A DNA stretch of 64,000 nt from Streptomyces sp. TBY4 (GTDB lineage: Bacteria; Actinomycetota; Actinomycetes; Streptomycetales; Streptomycetaceae): NCBI RefSeq assembly GCF_024213195.1, contig NZ_JANAVF010000006.1:186001-250000 (forward strand). Reading direction: 5' to 3'. Below the pieces are notes generated by a model. The model was not told the DNA's origin and ran no database searches. It worked only from the letters and a program-made list of their open reading frames with translations. Every line of letters starts with the position of its first letter. Position 1 is the first letter of the stretch. A program made the translations under genes and the position numbers. This document shows, in pieces, positions 63,284 through 64,000 of this stretch.

Positions 63284-64000
63284 GTGGAGTTCGAGGTCAA
63301 TGGCGTTCCGTGTGCGGTGGACGTGGACGGTGATCCGGCCGCCGTGGAGGTGGTGCGGGAGCAGCTGGGGCTGACCGGGACCAAGCTGGTGTGCGCCGGC
63401 GGGGTGTGCGGGGCGTGCACGATCCAGGTCGACGGTGAGCCGCGGGTGGCGTGCCTGACGCCGGCGGTGCGGCTCGGCGGGCGGCGGGTGACGACGGTGG
63501 AGGGGCTGGCCGGTCACCCGGTCGGGCGTGCCTTCGCCGGTGAGGACGCCCTCCAGTGCGGGTACTGCACCCCCGGGTTCGTGGTCGGGGCGGCCGCGTT
63601 CTTCGAGCGGTGGCGGGCCGCGCACGGCCGGAGGAGGCCGGGGCGGGAGGAGATCGCGGAGGCGCTGGCCGGGCACCTGTGCCGGTGCGGGGCGTACGAG
63701 GGGATCTTCCGGGCCGTGGCCGCCGCCTGCGCGGGCGACTACGAGGGGGAGGCGCCGGCACCGCCGCGCACCGAGGCTCCGGAGAAGGTCGACGGGTCCG
63801 CCCGGTACACCACCGATCACCGGCCCGAGGGGCTGCTGGAGGGGGTGATCGTCCGCTCGCCGCACGCGCACGCGTACGTACGCTCCCTGGAGGCCGGGGA
63901 TCTGCCGCTGGTGCCGCTGCTGCCGCCCGACGGCGTGGTGCGGTACGTCGGGCAGCCGGTGGCGGCGGTCGCCGCGGCGGACCGGGCCTCCGCACGGGCG
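63284..64000 (+). CDS. Fused [2Fe-2S]/molybdopterin oxidoreductase (xanthine dehydrogenase family), 5' part
   Basis: The first 239 residues from a GTG with AGGAG eight bases before it. Plant-type [2Fe-2S] domain (1-~80; CAGGVCGACT plus upstream Cys), then the second [2Fe-2S] helical domain (GYCTPGF and HLCRCGAYEGIFRA). The start of a molybdopterin large-subunit domain follows (KVDGSARYTTDHRPEGLLEG, RSPHAHAYVRSLEA, VRYVGQPVAAVAA). The fusion lacks an FAD subunit between them. The gene continues past the window. Confidence 0.9.
   Translation, partial: MEFEVNGVPCAVDVDGDPAAVEVVREQLGLTGTKLVCAGGVCGACTIQVDGEPRVACLTPAVRLGGRRVTTVEGLAGHPVGRAFAGEDALQCGYCTPGFVVGAAAFFERWRAAHGRRRPGREEIAEALAGHLCRCGAYEGIFRAVAAACAGDYEGEAPAPPRTEAPEKVDGSARYTTDHRPEGLLEGVIVRSPHAHAYVRSLEAGDLPLVPLLPPDGVVRYVGQPVAAVAAADRASARA

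Overview
The window is high-GC actinobacterial chromosome and almost certainly Streptomyces. The evidence is the strong G/C third-position bias, many GTG starts, ATGA/GTGA stop-start couplings, Tat-type signal peptides, a fused-function PriA in the histidine operon, and a gene order (phoD, dnaE, hisDCB-H-priA-F, hisI-trpE, trpC-trpM-trpBA, lgt, gltBD) that I recall from the core region of Streptomyces chromosomes. No tRNA, rRNA, CRISPR array, transposase or integrase was seen.

Layout. 1-6.4 kb: the 5' end of a MurG-like glycosyltransferase gene, a secreted two-gene unit (I36-like inhibitor-type protein and phosphodiester glycosidase), a lone barstar-like gene, and an OmpR-type two-component system. 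A motif of about 18 bp recurs upstream of both the secreted unit and the response regulator. 6.4-14.1 kb: MscS channel, dienelactone hydrolase, secreted M43-type metalloprotease, PhoD phosphatase, membrane-anchored DsbA-like thioredoxin, a membrane protein and a DUF2252 gene broken by an in-frame TAG. 14.3-27 kb: dnaE, a secreted FG-GAP protein, a 56-residue basic protein, a NYN-domain protein, an ABC exporter pair, a DUF2567-like protein, YbaK, a Lon-substrate-domain protein and a beta-helix/membrane protein.

27-42 kb is amino-acid biosynthesis. hisD-hisC-hisB-(55-residue membrane protein)-hisH-priA-ridA-hisF is tightly coupled. It is followed by an MFS transporter, then hisI-trpE, three small membrane proteins, and trpC-trpM-trpB-trpA. 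PriA is expected to serve both histidine and tryptophan synthesis, which fits the absence of trpF. 42-44.6 kb holds a second DsbA-like protein and lgt.

44.6-53.5 kb (minus strand) holds the most unusual locus. Seven consecutive genes, each overlapping the next by four bases, encode four different ADP-ribosylglycohydrolase-family proteins, a ribokinase-like PfkB kinase, a CaiB/BaiF CoA-transferase and a CitE-like lyase. One of the four hydrolases looks metal-site degenerate. Two carry Pro/Gly-rich insertions encoded by a shared repeated DNA element. 53.8-61 kb: a VIT1-type transporter, then gltB-gltD preceded by a GlnR-like box. 61-64 kb: a CHAP-domain exported protein divergent from a membrane-anchored XRE regulator with a beta-trefoil-like exterior, then the start of a fused [2Fe-2S]/molybdopterin oxidoreductase that runs off the end.

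A GC-rich intergenic repeat family (two hairpins plus a CTCAAACGCCGG-type end) occurs at three places. Each lies between convergent genes, so it probably acts as a bidirectional terminator.
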